A DNA stretch of 64,000 bases from contig BBDR01000005.1 of assembly GCA_001312405.1 (NCBI GenBank), forward strand, positions 194,586 to 258,585. The letters run 5' to 3'. Source of the DNA: Clostridium sp. NkU-1 (lineage in GTDB: Bacteria; Bacillota_A; Clostridia; Lachnospirales; Lachnospiraceae). The translations under genes and the position numbers were made by a program. This document shows, piece by piece, positions 62,252 to 64,000 of the stretch; within the stretch, counting starts at the first letter, position 1, and each line of letters begins with the position of its first letter. The notes beneath the pieces were generated by a model. The model searched no databases and was not told the origin of the DNA. It worked only from the letters and a program-made list of their open reading frames with translations.

Positions 62252-63981
62252 ATGAAAAAATATAAAACATTGGATGGATATCATGTTTATCAGATAAAAA
62301 AGAAAAGAAATTCTTTTTTTTGGCGGACCGGCTTGATTACAGAAAAGAGATCAATGAATTATTGGCTACACTGGATGATTTAAAATTTGATTCCCTGATT
62401 TTTCTATTTGGAATTGATACGGGAGAATACCTTCAAGATATGAAAAAATTACTGTGTGATAAAAACAGAGTAATTATTTTTGAACCAAACCCTGGAATCT
62501 TTAAAAAATTCGGTCCAAAAATTGCAGACAATATAAGCCTTGTTCTGTATGAAGAAAATCAGGTAAAACAAATTTTTGACTATACCATTGATTTTAAAAA
62601 TATCAACAATATATACTTTCATGCATTCGGGAACTATTCCAGTGTTTATAAGGAAGAATACGGCCGTTTGATTGAGCATCTGGATTGGACCATCATCAAT
62701 GCAGCTTCCCAGGTGGAGCTGGCAAAGCGCTTTAAGAAAATTTTTATCCAGAATATGACCGCTAATATGAAGATTTTAGATCAGTGCACTCCCATTCACC
62801 ACTACAGCTTACCAACTTAAATGTTCCCGCCCTGGTGGTATCCGGAGGCCCTTCCCTGGATTCAAATATTAAGGATATGCTCAATCATAAGGATATGCTG
62901 GACCAGTATTTTATCATTACCGGAAGCCGGACTGTTGAGGCTTTGACTAAAAACGGGATCCTTCCTGATATGATCGTATCCGTTGATCCGGTTGATGCAA
63001 ATTTTGATATGATGAAGAACTGCCTGAACCTGGAAGTGCCCCTTGCCTTTTATGAATACAGCAACAGGTATTTAGTAGGAAATTATAAGGGAGATAAAGT
63101 CTTTCTATCACTCCTGTTCTCACAGACAATAGAGGGCTTTGAAAAGTACCAGGGGGTGTACTGCGGAGGTTCGGTTGCCCACGCCTGTATTGATATCGCA
63201 AACATGATGGGCTGCTCTCCCATTGTATTTCTGGGCCAGGATCTTGCCCATACCTATAATAAGCATCATGCGGACAGCGCGGTTTTTGATTATGATAAGG
63301 GCCTTCCCTATGGGGCCACAGCCATTGTAAAGGATGTATACGGAAAACCAGTGAGAACCACCATTACCCTGGACCATTACCGGCGGAGGCTGGAACATTA
63401 TATCGCCATTTATAAGGACCAGAAACGGATCCGTTTTATCAATTGTTCCTATGGAGCGGAAATAAAAGGCGCCCCTCATAAGGAGCTGTCGGATGTATTT
63501 AAGGAAGAAACAGCAGGTAGGCCAAAAAACAGTTGTATTCCAAAACGGGATATCCATATAGACAGCAGGAAGACCATAGACTCCCTCCTTAGCTTCATCG
63601 ATGAATACAGGGTAAAGGCCAGTCAGGGGCTGGAATTATGCGATATCATAATCTCTGAGAACCAGACAAAATCCCTGCTTAAGGTGGAGGAAACGGATAT
63701 TGATCTGCAGCGCATCCTATATATTCTGAAAATTGTAAACGAATTCGAAAACGCTGCAAATACCAGGTATTTCGGAGGATATCTCAGTGAATTCATTTTT
63801 GATATGAAGGAAAATACATTTGATATGTCTGCTATGGATTATGAAATGCTGACCTCTGACCTGCAGCACCAGGCAAGGGCCTTTCAGATATATTTTAAAA
63901 AAAATGAAAGTGATGCTGAACGAAGTAAAAGAAACCATTTTGGAAACGGTAACAGAATTCTATGGAACGCATATAGTTTAA
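62252..63981 (+). CDS. Maf-type 6-hydroxymethylpterin pyrophosphokinase MptE-like protein (flagellin glycosylation)
   Basis: About 575 residues of the DUF115/Maf family, thought to transfer pseudaminic or legionaminic acid-like sugars to flagellin. Landmarks: NVPALVVSGGPSLDSNI (nucleotide-binding start), GILPDMIVSVDP, YCGGSVAHACIDIANMMGCSPIVFLGQDLAHT. Shifts at T8 (62313-62320), near 62815 and in A8 near 63900 break the frame; the corrected end is LNEVKETILETVTEFYG with stop at 63981. AGGAGG precedes the ATG. It suggests that flagellar genes lie beyond the right edge of the window. Confidence 0.8.
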
Positions 63982-64000
63982 TAAAAAAAAGGAAAAAAAA

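Noticed and set aside
1..64000. Frameshifts as programmed slippage
   Set aside because: They occur in dozens of unrelated genes at plain homopolymers with no slippery-site plus structure pattern.

Overview
The window looks like a chromosomal segment from an anaerobic, motile, spore-forming member of the Lachnospiraceae (Clostridia), most like the Lacrimispora / Clostridium saccharolyticum group. That placement is inference from gene content: class III ribonucleotide reductase, spoIID/spoIIQ, a cotJ spore-coat operon, a T-box in front of ileS, a Cache-HAMP chemoreceptor, a flagellin-glycosylation (Maf) protein and several small Clostridia-specific proteins. Many otherwise normal genes are broken by single-base shifts, usually at runs of 6-9 A/T or G/C bases. 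I read these as assembly or sequencing indels rather than real decay, and I give the frameshift-corrected extents.

Layout. 1-2258: a thiol peroxidase (cut by the window edge), a peptide deformylase and a phosphodiesterase of the alkaline-phosphatase fold. 2400-9600: an AT-rich accessory island with a RhuM-family protein, an unknown gene and a ~1480-residue SF1 helicase ending in a HEPN-like RNase motif; two short scars in it resemble each other, and one resembles the 3' end of the adjacent rRNA methyltransferase gene. 9608-13795: an RlmD/RumA-type methyltransferase with a repetitive disordered N-terminal extension, a prolyl-tRNA deacylase, a 16-bp tandem repeat, a GGDEF protein and an XRE regulator. 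13822-17827: an operon of HAD phosphatase, dihydrolipoamide dehydrogenase and Xaa-Pro aminopeptidase. 17957-22331: tRNA-Pro, a CAT-family acetyltransferase, tRNA-Val and a set of small genes. 22431-26912: a sugar operon (SDR oxidoreductase, GntR regulator, unknown protein, mannose-6-phosphate isomerase, ROK fructokinase) with a perfect palindromic operator upstream. 27279-31333: nrdD and an FtsA-like protein.

The most striking region is 31489-35829. The operon cotJA-cotJB-cotJC is present, but cotJC, encoding a manganese-catalase-like coat protein, is cut in two. Its first 32 codons directly follow cotJB at 34725. The rest lies 2.6 kb away at 31489-32006. The intervening DNA carries a large serine recombinase, a divergent 52-residue protein and a DUF3298 protein, and both junctions share GGACC (minus strand). 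Joining them there restores the conserved QYGGPDGE stretch of the protein. This has the architecture of a skin-like element that would be excised during sporulation to rebuild the gene.

35869-43019: an FAD/Rieske oxidoreductase, a degenerate GGDEF-EAL protein, an AraC regulator and a sugar ABC importer. 43401-51718: a CBS-domain protein, spoIIQ, spoIID, glycogen phosphorylase and ileS with its T-box. 52577-58315: nicotinate phosphoribosyltransferase, an acyltransferase, a DUF6472 protein, tRNA-Glu, a low-GC secreted lipase and a DUF3793 protein. 58756-63981: an FMN-binding lipoprotein overlapping a chemoreceptor gene, two small unknown proteins and a Maf-type protein.
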